In this document: one piece after another, positions 45,606 through 56,519 of the stretch | Layout: each line of letters opens with the position of its first letter | Numbering within the stretch: position 1 is the stretch's first letter | Origin: Holtermannia corniformis | Taxonomy: Eukaryota; Basidiomycota; Tremellomycetes; Holtermanniales | DNA length: 64,000 nt | Direction: 5' to 3' | NCBI GenBank assembly: GCA_001599935.1 | Contig: BCIJ01000002.1 | Span: forward strand, 223,811-287,810 | The notes under the pieces: generated by a model | Databases searched by the model: none | Told to the model about the DNA's origin: nothing | Seen by the model: the letters and a program-made list of their open reading frames with translations, nothing else | Program-made: the position numbers and the translations under genes

Positions 45606-46668
45606 ATGTCAGCGCCTCCGTTGACCAAGAAACAGCTCAAGACGCTCGCGTTCCGAGCCAAGCAGAAGAACGAGGCGCCGGTGAATGACGACGTGCCAGA
45701 GGTAGATTTGCTAGATGATGTCGTTGAAGAACCGATCGCGCCCGCAGAGTCATCTGGGGGGGACAAGAAGCGAAAGCGCGACGAGGGGGACGCGAGTGTA
45801 AAGGACAAGGAGAAGGCGGTCGAGCCGGAAGAGCAGGAGAGCGAGCAAAAGCCGAAGAAGAGCAAGAAGGACATCAAGCAGCGATTCATTCTTTTCGTTG
45901 GTGAGCGATTCTGGGCAGGTATCACAGCGGCGCCGGCGCCGACTCGGAACAGGTAACCTTGGGTTCAAGACGACGGCCAAGCAGATTTCAGTGCACTTTA
46001 AAGAAGCCGTCGGTCCGTGCGCTGGTGACCGCACGTTGTGGGCTAACGCGACCGCAGGCAACGAACCTCCTGTTCGGTTGCTGACGACAAAGCCTACGAC
46101 GCCCGGAGGGACCGCAAAATCTCGCGGGATCGCATTCATCGAGCTTCCGACATCGACAGCACTGCAAGCCGCACTCAAGCTCCACCATTCCGTGCTCGAT
46201 GGCCGCGAGATCAACGTCGAGCTCACGGCCGGCGGAGGCGGCAAGAGCGAAGCGCGGATGGGCAAGATTGCCGAACGAAGAGATCGTGTGGGAGGCCAGC
46301 GCGACAAGAAGGCAGAAGCCGAAGCTGAAACGGGCGGAGCCGACGGTGGCGAAGAGTCCAAGACGGGCATGGACAAGAAGCGCGAACGGGGCGGGAAGCG
46401 GAACAAGAATGCGCCGGTGAGTTTTCATGCTTCTTGGGCGCGTGCACGCTTTGGAGCTGACGTTTGGCAGAAACCGGCAGAGAAGACGGACGCCGAGGGC
46501 AAGCTGCTACTCTCTGGCTGGGCGGGACGGAATGGGTCAGCGGTCGCTCCGGCACGAGGCGCGGGCGGTCGAGGTGGCCGTGGCGGCTCCAGCTCACGAG
46601 GACGAGGCGGCGGCGGCGGCGGCAGGAAATGGGAGCCGACGGGTGCCAACGCCATGACCATCGGCTAG
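45606..46668 (+). CDS. Nop6-like nucleolar RNA-binding protein (single RRM)
   Basis: Likely ribosome-biogenesis factor similar to yeast Nop6. ATG 45606 starts MSAPPLTKKQLKTLAFRAKQK. A Lys/Glu-rich N-terminal segment (45740-45880) is followed by an RRM split by an intron: RFILFVG-NLGFKTTAKQISVHFKEAVG (RNP2 region), then KSRGIAFIELPTSTALQAALKLHHSVLDGREINVELTAG (RNP1 region). After a basic region and a second intron (about 46417-46470) comes the Nop6-type tail LLLSGWAGRNGSAVAPARG, ending in an Arg/Gly-rich stretch and WEPTGANAMTIG. The stop is TAG at 46666-46668. Location and role are inferred from family. Confidence 0.85.
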
Positions 46669-47580
46669 GCACAATGTGCAATGCATGATTGTATATGTTA
46701 CATTGGTGTGTTCGTTCCTATGTACAATGGCATGAGTCGGCCTACGCTGTGGTGGTAGTCGACGGGCATGATGATGGATGGGCTGTATCGACAGGATGGC
46801 TATGCTGGGGTGGGATACCATGGCGAGGGTCAAGCGTGCTGGCCGGCAGAACACTATGACCGTCAGCAACGATCGAGTCTTGACAGCAGCTCGACGTACC
46901 AGACTGCACACGCGCTGCCAGCCATCAACGAGAACCTTGCAATTGCACCGCGTGCATCCACATCCGTGGACCTCGTGAACGACTGGAGCAGGTTGAGAGA
47001 CTTGGCAGGTATCGGCCGGGGCGGAGGTCGCTGGCTGCATTGTGATTGCGAGTCAAGATGGTGGTGGTGGGTTGCCACCACCCGTCCCGACCGGACAGAC
47101 TATATACTGCTTGCCTGCCCTGGCCCGAAGACGAGGTGTTCACCCAAGGACAGACTGACCAGGATCAGCAAGGGCCGAGGACCGATCACGACCCAATCAG
47201 CAATTTACCGCACCGCCGCTGGGTGCGTGCATTGCTGCTGGTCTATTCTCTTAATCGGCAACACGCACACTGCCGCCAAGAGAACCCTGGGTTTGGGCCG
47301 CGCAGCTTGTTTAACGCAGGCAGACGTGTGCCCAGCGCTGCACCGCCACCGAGAGCGAGCGCCCATCAGTCCTCGTTTCATACAGGCACAAGACGGATCG
47401 ACGTCGACTGGCCTGGCGAGCGCGCCGACTAGCGCCGATGCGATGGCGGTGGTCAGTGCTTAGCGTCGGAACAAGCCAGGACAGTGCGTGCTCGACAGTG
47501 GCGGTGCGCGCGGTACACGGCACAGTGATCCGTTAAGTAGGCCATCCATCGCCAAGCTAGTCTAACCCCGCGTACATCGT
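46669..47580. other. Intergenic stretch with an unsupported long ORF
   Basis: About 900 bp between convergent genes. A 231-codon ATG ORF on the plus strand (46768-47463) has no recognisable domain and low-complexity Trp/Cys patches. On the minus strand there is a splice-acceptor-like GCTGACGGTCATAG (about 46854-46867). Neither convinces me of a gene; a noncoding transcript is possible. Confidence 0.3.
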
Positions 47581-48507
47581 TTACTTGGAGTATTGCCAGA
47601 CGTTCCGGAGCACTGGGCCGTGTCAGCAGATGCAAACGAAGCCAAGGGATCTGTAGTTGCGAAGAGCGAACATCGCGGGGATTCTCAACGGAGGACCGCT
47701 TCGGCTCGTCCTCGCAGAAGCACGCCTCGCGACGTTGAACAACTCTCACACAACACCCAGCCCGGTCAAGGGAAACAACTCACAGCCAGCCTTGGTAGCG
47801 AGCCTGTTGATCGAGTCGTCCGCCTCGCCGTTCGCCCGCACCTGACCGCAGAGGGCGATGGTGGTGCCCTGCGACTTGATGGCCTTGCCGTCGGCGTCAA
47901 CGTCGGCGATGGTGAGCTGGATCGACGCGTGGTCCTTGGCGGTGATCAGGCGGTCTGGGCAGGGTCAGCTGATCTGCATCGAGGCGAGAGGAAGAGGGAC
48001 GTACTGGTCGCCGAGCACTTGCGGGGGACGTAAAGGTCAACGAGGACACCCTGAGAAGATGTCAGTGCGTGTTGGTGATGCGGTGGTGCTAGATGTGGAA
48101 GATGCGGTGGTTGTAGCTTGACGTGTATACTGAGATCCTCGACGCCGGCGCGTTAGAGAGCCCCGACAGCAGCCACAAGGCCTGCTGTGCTGCACGTCCA
48201 GTCCACACCGGCGTACCGTCTCGTCTCAACGTGATACCTCGGCCAATCGTCCCTTTCTCCTCCCACGCCGGCCCAGGTTCGTCCAAGCATCTCCAATCGC
48301 TGTTCACAGCCATCTAAGGTGCCAAGGAGAAAACCCAGGCTTCCAGGCGTGCGCTCCCTCCTCTCGATGCCTCCCTGCCGCCCTGATCCAACCTCATGCC
48401 GTCCACCATTCAATCAAAGCAAGCAACGTGCACGAACCTGGTCGTTCTCTACAAGCGTAAATCAGCACCACATCTCGACAGCAGCAGCAGCAGCCAGACG
48501 TACCCAT
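47581..48507 (-). CDS. RPS21: 40S ribosomal protein S21 (eS21)
   Basis: Small cytosolic ribosomal subunit protein. Reconstructed from at least five exons: ATGG (48507-48504), an 11-nt exon giving ENDQ, GVLVDLYVPRKCSAT, then NRLITAKDHASIQLTIADVDADGKAI ... TTIALCGQVRANGEADDSINRLATKAGL, and LRNVWQYSK with stop TAA at 47583-47581. The result matches eS21 along its whole length of about 87 residues, including PRKCSATNR and GE-x-DDS-x-NRLA. The gene span is about ten times its coding length in exon-intron pieces, with longer introns than its neighbours, as is common in fungal ribosomal protein genes. It lies in tandem downstream of NTE1, with about 240 bp for its promoter. Confidence 0.93.
48438..48448 (-). 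other. 11-nt micro-exon in RPS21, following a 4-nt first coding exon
   Basis: On the minus strand AAAAATGG is followed by donor GTACGT. After about 55 nt an acceptor CTTGTAG precedes AGAACGACCAG, which is followed by donor GTTCGTG. ATGG plus this exon reads Met-Glu-Asn-Asp-Gln, the exact eS21 N-terminus. Skipping the 11 nt would shift the frame. Confidence 0.88.
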
Positions 48508-48746
48508 TTTTATGTGATGTAGCAGAGAGGACTTGAGGCAACGCTGATGGACTGGACCAAACTTGGTGGTGAGCGAGGGCAAAGGGGGTTAGCAGCTGCA
48601 ACGGGAGAATTTGGGTGGCAATTTCGAGTGGCACCTTGGACAAAACGCCGAAACGCCGAAACACCCCGCGCTGGACATCATGAGTGCATGCATCAGGGCG
48701 AGAGGGTCGTACAATGCTAGTGTTACTCTAGCCACTGCTTGGTCAT

Positions 48747-51700
48747 CTATATGGACATGCGCCTGCGCGCGGATCAGCACTCTGGTCTCACAGCCATCGA
48801 GAAGGCACACTGACCTCAATCGATTCCCGCGCTGGATCGCCTTGGCGCCCCGCACATCATCGACCAGACCCGTCGGCAACTTGCCTTCTTCCTTCCATTC
48901 GCTCAGCTGCCTGCGCGCAGCATCGAGCCCGACAGCGAGTACTTCTGAAAACTGTTTGAACCCGCCTAGGGTCTCGAATTGTTGCACGGGCATGGCCATG
49001 TACAGGCACCCGGGCGTGTTCTTGACTTCTTCGAGAGAGCGCGCGCTCGAGACGCTGAGGGTGTCAATGCGGTGGTTGGTATGGGATCAGGGACTCACTA
49101 GGTCAGGCGCGAGGAGACTTCGGTCATTGACAGCACTTGGCTCTTGAAAAATGGGTTGAAGCTGCCGATGTCAGACATGCATCACTCGAGCGCACACCAC
49201 CCACCGGTTCAAAAATATCCACCAGCCAGACACCGAGTCGCCATACACGCGCGGCGAGGTATCGTCCACCGAACCAACATCCACAGCAATGATGTCCTGG
49301 ATGCCGAGCGACTTGAGAGCATTCGCCGCTATATCCATCAGCGCGGCAAAGTCAAGCGCACCAAGACTGACGGATATTGTCGGTGTAGCCACCGTCGACC
49401 AGCAAGTCACCAGAGTCGGATAGAGGCGGCAAAAGACCAGCCAGCGTCATCGATGCGCGGACGTAGCGCCTGCAAAGTCAGCTTGAATACAGGCCGCTAT
49501 GGATCAGACTGACCAGGCATAGCCCGTCCGGTGAATCTCCATGCGCGAGTGGGTGATGTTGGTAGAGTTTGCAAAGAATGGCAGCCAGCAGTCTGACATC
49601 GTCAGCTTGTGTTTAGCCGGAACGCAGCGGCATACCTTCAATGTGTGTGTCGTAAAATGCCTTGTCTGAACGGCACCTTGTCAGTAGCCAATTCACCGTC
49701 CACCTTGCTCAACATACAGATACCGCGGTCTACACTACGTCAGCGCCACGCAACGGGGAACAGATTCAGGTCACTCACTGAACTCGTGCCCAGTCGTATA
49801 CGCTGCAAACGGATACGTCACATCGCTCAGGATCCTCAGCACGGATCCCATCCGTCCGGCAAACTGTCCATCTCATCAGGTTCAAGCGCGCATACCTGGC
49901 ATAACCCACCTGCTTTGTCCGACCCGTCGTCTCGAGCAGGTCCGTCGTACGAGCATACAGACCGCCGACAAACGCGCCAATCGAGCACCCACCAATACTG
50001 TCAACGGGGATTCCGAGCTCCTCCAACGCCTGCAACATTCCAATGTGCGAAATCCCGCGCGCCCCGCCTCCGCCCAGGACCAGCCCGATACTCTTCCCGC
50101 ACAGTCTTCGTGCAATTCGCGCAAAGTCGTTCATATGCGGTGGGCGACGTGGGCGGCCAAGTGGGCGCAACCCGCGATACTTTTTGATGCGGCCTTCAAC
50201 CTTTTCGCGCAGGTGTTTGAATGCGGCGACGGCGGCAGGATCATGCACAATTGGGCCGGCTTTGGTGGGGATCACGATACCGGGCAGTTCAACGTGGTGG
50301 TGTGCGTGACACCAGGGTCGATTCTGGTGATCGTCAGCGGCGCTGAGTAAACCCCGTGGGTCGTACTCACCCGCAGCCACTGCCTCGTCGAACCCGGCGC
50401 GACGTGGCGATCGTCATGCAGCAGAACCAGCTCCTTGCGTGCCGTCGTCTTCGTGGCCAGCATGAGTTTCTCTGCGGCGTGTCAGCAATCATCGTAGATG
50501 TTAAGGTTCTGGCACGCACCGTATTCTCCCAAAGATGGATCATCCCCCATGGCTGTGATGTCAGCAACCATATTCAGGCGTCAACAATACGTACCGACTA
50601 CGAGCACCAAGTCTGCCTGGCGAATCGACGTCAACGTCCACTGACTGGACACCGGGGTATCGGCAACGTAGAGGACCATGCGGTACCGTTGCTGCGCACC
50701 GCATTAGGTTACACCCTCCGTCATTCATACAAGCAACGCACCTCTTGGTCTGCGAGCCAGCCCGCGACCTTGAGCTTACCGATCCTCGAAAAGGCATGAC
50801 GCCCGAGCTGGCGCATGACCGAACTCTGATCAAGGTACGACGTGGTGGCGCCAAGGTCCTCCAGTGAAGACTTGAGCTTTGTCGCAAACGCCGCGACAGG
50901 TACATGGCGCGATGAGCCAAGGATGCACACGGTTTCTGCGATGATCAGCTTCCTCCAGCATTACTCACTGCACGTACTCAGATTCAAGTTTGATCTCGAG
51001 ATATTCGGTCCGCCAACGATGCTCGGTGCAGGAAGTGGCAGCTTGTCGTTGACGGCTTTGCGTACTCGGGCGGCAATCAGTCGCAAGAATTGGATAGTCG
51101 TGACTGGGTGCTTGATACTGATGGCGTCGAACAGCGCTCCTGGGATACGCACGAGCTCGCTATCACGGATCGCGTGAAGCGTATCGGGTCTGAGATCGGC
51201 GGTGATCACATCGAGTTCACCGATCGAGTCGCCTTGACCATACTCGCGCACCACTTCGACGCCCGAATCTTTCTCGTTGAGCGAGCGCAAACGCCCGTCT
51301 GCTCTGAGTGAGCGATGGCAAACAGAATGAGGATTCGACTTACTAATGACAATGAAGAAATCACGCGACTTGTCGCCTTTGCGGTACTGTTCTGGATCAG
51401 CTCCGATCAATCAGCAGGTGTACCCGATGCCTACCAAGACCTGCGAATGTCAGCGCGCTGTCTTCGAGCATGCGAAGCTCACCTTGCCAGCGTCAAGCTG
51501 CTGCCAATCCAGCGCAGCGTCGATGTGCAAGACTTCGCATGTCAGTATGACGTCTGACCAGACCCAGAAACGCACTCAAAGGAGACAACAGTGAGAGCAG
51601 GCGCTTTGCGAGCGTCAAAAGCACGATCGGCTTGCGTTCCAAAATGCGTTCCAGAGCCGAATGGGGCAAGAACCCAACAAAGCAGTCGGTCTTGGCCCTG

Positions 51701-54666
51701 GTGTCGCGTTAGTTAGTCTTCGAGGCCTATACAAGACGTACGTGATGTTGACGTAGGAGTCGGTGCTGCAAAGAGATGACAGGTACCCAGCGATTCCACC
51801 GGGCTACGTTTGCGTTAGCCGTACGCGAGCATGAGAAGGGGGGATTGCACACCTTGATCGTGAAAAGACTTTCATCAGTTGCATGCGGGTGTGCTGGCAG
51901 AGCAGATGGCTCCTCGCTCGAGTCCAAGCCTAGTGCCGACCCGAATGGCGTCTCGGGCGCTTCATCGCGGCGCTTGAGGCTAGGGTTGGATGAAAGCGGC
52001 GCCGTTGGCGATCCCGCACCCGCGCTCGAGCCGGATATCGACACCTGTTCATGTCAGCTCAACGACGCACTTGAAGCCCAACTCACATCCAAGAACCCAT
52101 CTATCACATAGTATAGCCCCGCGGCCTTCTCCCCCTCCTTGACGAGCGGCTTGCCCTTGGCGAAGTACAAGATCTCGACTTTACCCTCCATCTCGGCAAG
52201 CACCGAGCGCGGATTGGTAATGCCGCCAAGGGATTCGTGGATCGAGCTCTCATCGTCTCCCATGCCGGACAGCTGCTGGCCCGATAGTAGTGACTCGCGC
52301 ATCATGCCGCCAATGACGCCGTCGGTCGAACGCGATGCGTTCATCATGTCCAGCACGTTTCCAAACGGCGCTTGACGACCGGATCGATTCGAGACGGGCG
52401 GGAACATGGGCGAGTTTGGTGTGGAGAATGCCGAGGCCGACGCGGATGCCGATGGGTTTGCGAGGTTCTGTGGTGGGGGCTGGACTAGCCCGATCGACTT
52501 TGCGATGCAGAGCATGACGGCCTCGCGGAGGTCGAAAGAGTCTTCACCACTCTCGACTTCTTCAAGCTCGCTAGGGTCTGAGCCCTCTTTGATCGATATA
52601 CCAGAATTGACGCGTCCCCGCCAAGTGTCCATACGCGCCAAACCGGGCGTCTGCGCTTTCGGACGATAATATGGCCCTTCGCTCGGCATACCGACATTCG
52701 ACATGGCTAGGTCACCCGCGCCGACTTGCTTGCGCATCGCAGAGGTACGCCGAGTGAATGCCGAATTGGGCGATAAGACTGAGGGGGTGATCGCTGTTGC
52801 TAGTTCCTGCTTGGATGCAAACGGTGGTGATTTGATCTTGGTGATTGACAGACCGGCGGCAGCTGCGGCAGTGGCCGAGGCCGAGCTCGAGGATCTGTGC
52901 TTTGTAGCAGACAGTGGCGTGTTGCCACCGCGCGGTGTGGTAGACGGTAGAGACGGCGCTTTGACAGTTGCGGGTGTGGAAGGTGCAAAGTTGAAGTAGT
53001 CTTTCTCGTCGCGGCTGCTTCGCCGACTAGGTGTTTCGCGCGGAGACCTGCGCCCAGCCCGAACTTCAGGCTGAAAGCGTTCGCGAAGTGCCTGCATGCC
53101 ACCCGACGTGTAGAATGACCGAGGCAGCGGGTGCGAGACGAGGCGGTTGAGTGCCGATTCCGACTTGAGCACTTCACGAGTCAGCCCAAGGTATTTGTGA
53201 GCTGTACACTGTCAGTACCGCTTCTCCACCGCGATGCAACGACGTACCAGTCATGAAGGTGACCCGGCTGAAGCGCTCCAGTACAACTTGCACGATTGAT
53301 CCGCTTGCTTTGGGAAATTTGCGCGTGAGCTTTCTGAACGCCTCGGCCGGGATCACGGCGAGAGTCGTATCGACCGTCGCACGCGCGATCGTACCATGCA
53401 GCGCGGACGGCGGCGGCGGCGCTTTCCTTCGTTCAGGTTTCAACGTGGCCTTTTGGATCGGCGACGAGTGGGCTGTCGACTCGATGTTGGCGGCTCTCAG
53501 AGCCGGAGACGAGAGCTCGGTAGGCGGCAAACTGGACGTTGTGAGAAAGTCGGTCGCAATGACTGCCGGTGGAGGCGGCGAAGGCGACGCGGGTGCCAAG
53601 AGGGTCGCTTCGGACTCTGCGTTGCTCTGCTTCCTCTCGCGCGGGCGTGAGTCGGAACCGTCGGCGGGTGATAGCACTTCGGGTGTCTGTGAGCGGGCTT
53701 TTCCGAGCATGGCAAAGTCGATCTGGCTGACGTCGGAGTTTGTACGAGGCTTGCGGGGGCGTCCAGGCTCGTCGTCACCTTCGCCTGCAAGCGAGGGTGA
53801 AGCTGGCGTTGGAGCGTCCCACTCGAGCTGGATATCCTCAGTGAATAAGGATAGAATGGAGAACAGTGATGACAGTGTGCCACCGGTGCTAACTTCATTC
53901 AACAGGTGATAGCCGTTGTATGACATTGTCTCGTCCTGAGAGCCGGTCGGTTGTCCATCGGATGATGGAGCGAACTGTCATTGCGTTAACAAACGCTTAC
54001 GCATCAGTAAACGCAGCTCACCACCTGGACCCTCCCTTCAACAACACACCAAAACTCCCCGCCTCCAACTTCCAACGTCTCCCCGGCGCCGAGTCTCCGC
54101 GTCTGCAAGTGCCGCGACAGCTCATGAAACACCGGTTTCTCCAAAAAGCCAAAGATCCTGATTGCCGATAGAAAATCATCCAGGTAGTTGTGGAATGGGT
54201 TGGATGACCGCGAGTTTGTCAGAGACTCGGTCAGGATGTCCGGCAGCGTCGGGAGTGAGGCCGGTGATGGCGGGGGAAGGGGGTTGTCTTTGAGCTCTGC
54301 GTACGTGTTGAGGTACTTCAAGTGGTAAGAAGAGAGCGCGCAGAGTGCTAGACCTGGCTTACCTTGTATCTTACAAAGAAGGATGCAGCGACAATGCCAG
54401 CGACGAACAATGCTGCGAGCGAGTAGAATCCCAGATTGATGGTGAACGAGTACTGCAGCGCGCGAACGAGCCACCTGAGTTCATCAGCTTGCGGTGTTTC
54501 CACTAGGCCTTTCGTTTGTAGCTCACCCCGGGACAGTCAAAGTCAGAAACGTCACGAGCCAACGGATCCCTTGCAGCACATAGAGCAGTGCGTAGATGAC
54601 GGCGGTGACGAGTGCGAGAATGGGATTCCCGTCTGCCGAGGGCGGCGGTGGGAGCTGCGTTGACAT
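48747..54666 (-). CDS. NTE1: Lysophospholipase Nte1 (neuropathy target esterase homologue)
   Basis: ER-membrane serine esterase that deacylates phosphatidylcholine to glycerophosphocholine. ATG 54666 ([15 protein letters not shown]) is followed by membrane helices [16 protein letters not shown] and [23 protein letters not shown]. Cyclic-nucleotide-binding-like domains follow (VVEGRVQVV, about 54050; [13 protein letters not shown], about 52090; [30 protein letters not shown], about 51250-51150) with Ser-rich linkers. The patatin domain has the oxyanion loop [16 protein letters not shown] (about 50060), nucleophile GCSIG (about 49980) and catalytic Asp in [10 protein letters not shown] (about 49400). 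The C-terminus [17 protein letters not shown] ends at TAG 48749-48747 after a last intron. Both dyad residues are present. Many short introns; the order and length are normal for the family. Confidence 0.95.
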
Positions 54667-54989
54667 CCCGAGCGTCGCTCTTCCCTGACAGGATCCCAAG
54701 AGATTGTCAGCAGCTAGATGAAGATTGTCAGTAGAGTTGCTGCTATCCACGTCTGCAAAGTGCGGACGTCAGGACGTGCTAGCCACTGCTAGCATAGGCA
54801 ACGGTGAAAATTGCTAGCGAGACGCTAGCACATCCCAACCGCCCAGAGCGGCGCCCCAGTCTGTGCGGCCGATGACGCTGCCTCGCTCGATTCCCGTGAT
54901 CCAGAGCGCCCGCGATCCCGTCACCCGGACGTATAAGACGCAAGCCCCTCCCTATTCTCACCCACAAACAACTACCAAACACCAATACC

Positions 54990-55462
54990 ATGTCGTTCAT
55001 CCGCACCTCTGCCCTCCGCCTCTCGCGCCCCATGATGGCCCGTGGCTACGCCGACAAGACGGTCGGTGAGAAGGCTGGCGAGCTGCTCAAGAAGGCTGGC
55101 GACGCTTTCAAGGTGAGCTCGGCGTCAGATGTGGTGAAAAGGGTGATGCTGACGGTGCTGCAGTCTGACGGTGGTGCGTACGATTACGCTCTACAGGGAG
55201 CTTTAGCTGACCTCTCACGTTAGCCGTCGGTAAGGAGTTCCAGGCTGATGGCGCGATCGGCTCCAAGGGTGAGGCCGTTGGTGGGCCTTTCAGCAGCAAG
55301 GGTGCTGTTGGCAAGAAGTGCGTTGTTTCCTCTCTCCGTCTCTAGCGAGTGCATGGGCTGACCGTCCTCAGCTTCACCGACTCTGGCGCCGTTGGCGGCA
55401 ACGTCGAAAAGGCGGCGACTGATGTCAAGAAGGAGGGTCAGGCCGTCAAGGACCAACACTAA
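54990..55462 (+). CDS. Small hydrophilic Gly/Ala repeat protein, possibly mitochondrial
   Basis: About 105 residues after splicing. ATG 54990 gives MSFIRTSALRLSRPMMARGYADK, a good mitochondrial presequence. The rest is hydrophilic and repeats a short unit: DGAVGKEF, DGAIGSKG, VGGPF, KGAVGKNF, SGAVGGN, followed by a Lys/Glu helix (KAATDVKKEGQAVKDQH) and stop TAA 55460-55462. Four exons, one of only 10 nt (55164-55173). The composition resembles hydrophilins/LEA-like stress proteins, and similar GAIG/GAVG repeat proteins are common in fungi without known function. The promoter region just upstream (54760-54990) is compact and shared with the divergent NTE1 gene. The function call is inference. 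Confidence 0.75.
55164..55173 (+). other. 10-nt micro-exon in the hydrophilic repeat protein gene
   Basis: TCTGACGGTG lies between acceptor GCTGCAG (with a GCTGAC branch-like site upstream) and donor GTGCGT. It joins TTC AAG to CC GTC GGT to give F-K-S-D-G-A-V-G-K, which completes one copy of the protein's own DGAVG repeat. Internal repeat identity is the main evidence. Confidence 0.82.
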
Positions 55463-56519
55463 GCGTCCTTGGCGGGAGGAAAAGAGGAGTCGCATAGGCT
55501 GTAGTGAAGCAGTGTCGTGAACAGTGAAGAAGTCTCCTAATTACTGCTCACGGCGACGTGTTCATCCTGCAACCAATAATGAGGATGTCTAATAAGCCGG
55601 AAATGTTGAGCTCTCCCCAACTGCTTGATATCTCGCCTGGACTGGCAAGTAGTGAGCCGGGTTCTGCGAGTCGAGAAAGTCGACTTGCCAAAGGCAGCTC
55701 GCTTTGGGGAACCTACCATGTCCAAGAGATGGTCAACGGTCAGACTCTACCACCGTCAAGCTAGTCGCAGCACTTGTCTATCAGTCATCTCCAATAACGC
55801 CTGCGTCAGTACTCCTGTCGGTAAATCAAGTGCAGTCGGCGTTGGCGAGCCGCGTGAAACACGGCTGCGCGGGGTGGCACACGCCACGTATTCCGGCGCT
55901 CGTCACGCATCAATTGCCAGGCTAGCTCGAGTTGTATCACGCAAAGTACTGTAGCTGTGCTATTCCCACCAATAGTGGCCTTGCTTCTGCGAAGCCGCAT
56001 ACTTCCCTGCGGAGCCTTTCGAACGCTTCATGCGGAGATTGCACCGTCGTCCGGGTCCGACCCGAGGCCGACGTCGGTCCTTGGCAAAGGTTGTCCGTGG
56101 GAACCGCAGTCGGTGCAGATCTTAAGCCGCTGGTATATCCGACTTGGCATGGGTGGGTTAGCGCTGCCAAGCGTAGCTGTGTAAGGGCGATTGCTTCGTC
56201 TGGAGATGGATGATCGGCGAGCACTACTTAGTGTTAATTGCTTCGCCGTGCACGCCGTGATAAGCCGTTATAAGCAGGTAATCTCGGTCCTCGTATCATC
56301 AACTCCACGACCACAAGTACGCTAGACCTTGCAGTGCCCGCACGAGTGAACGGTGTGCGAGCGCCAAAGCCAAGCGCAGGATTGCGGTGCACGGACCCTA
56401 ACGCCTCTCCACGTGGTCGTAATCACGCGTCGAAACGTGAAACGTCTGCCTTTACTGCGCAAACCAAGCAAGCAAAAGTCAAGCCTAACACTACCACACT
56501 CTTTTGGATCCGGGACAAG
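55463..56519. other. Intergenic stretch, about 1 kb
   Basis: No conserved ORF or RNA gene recognised between two plus-strand genes. It carries CCACGTGG at 56409-56416, about 104 bp upstream of the next start codon. Confidence 0.45.
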
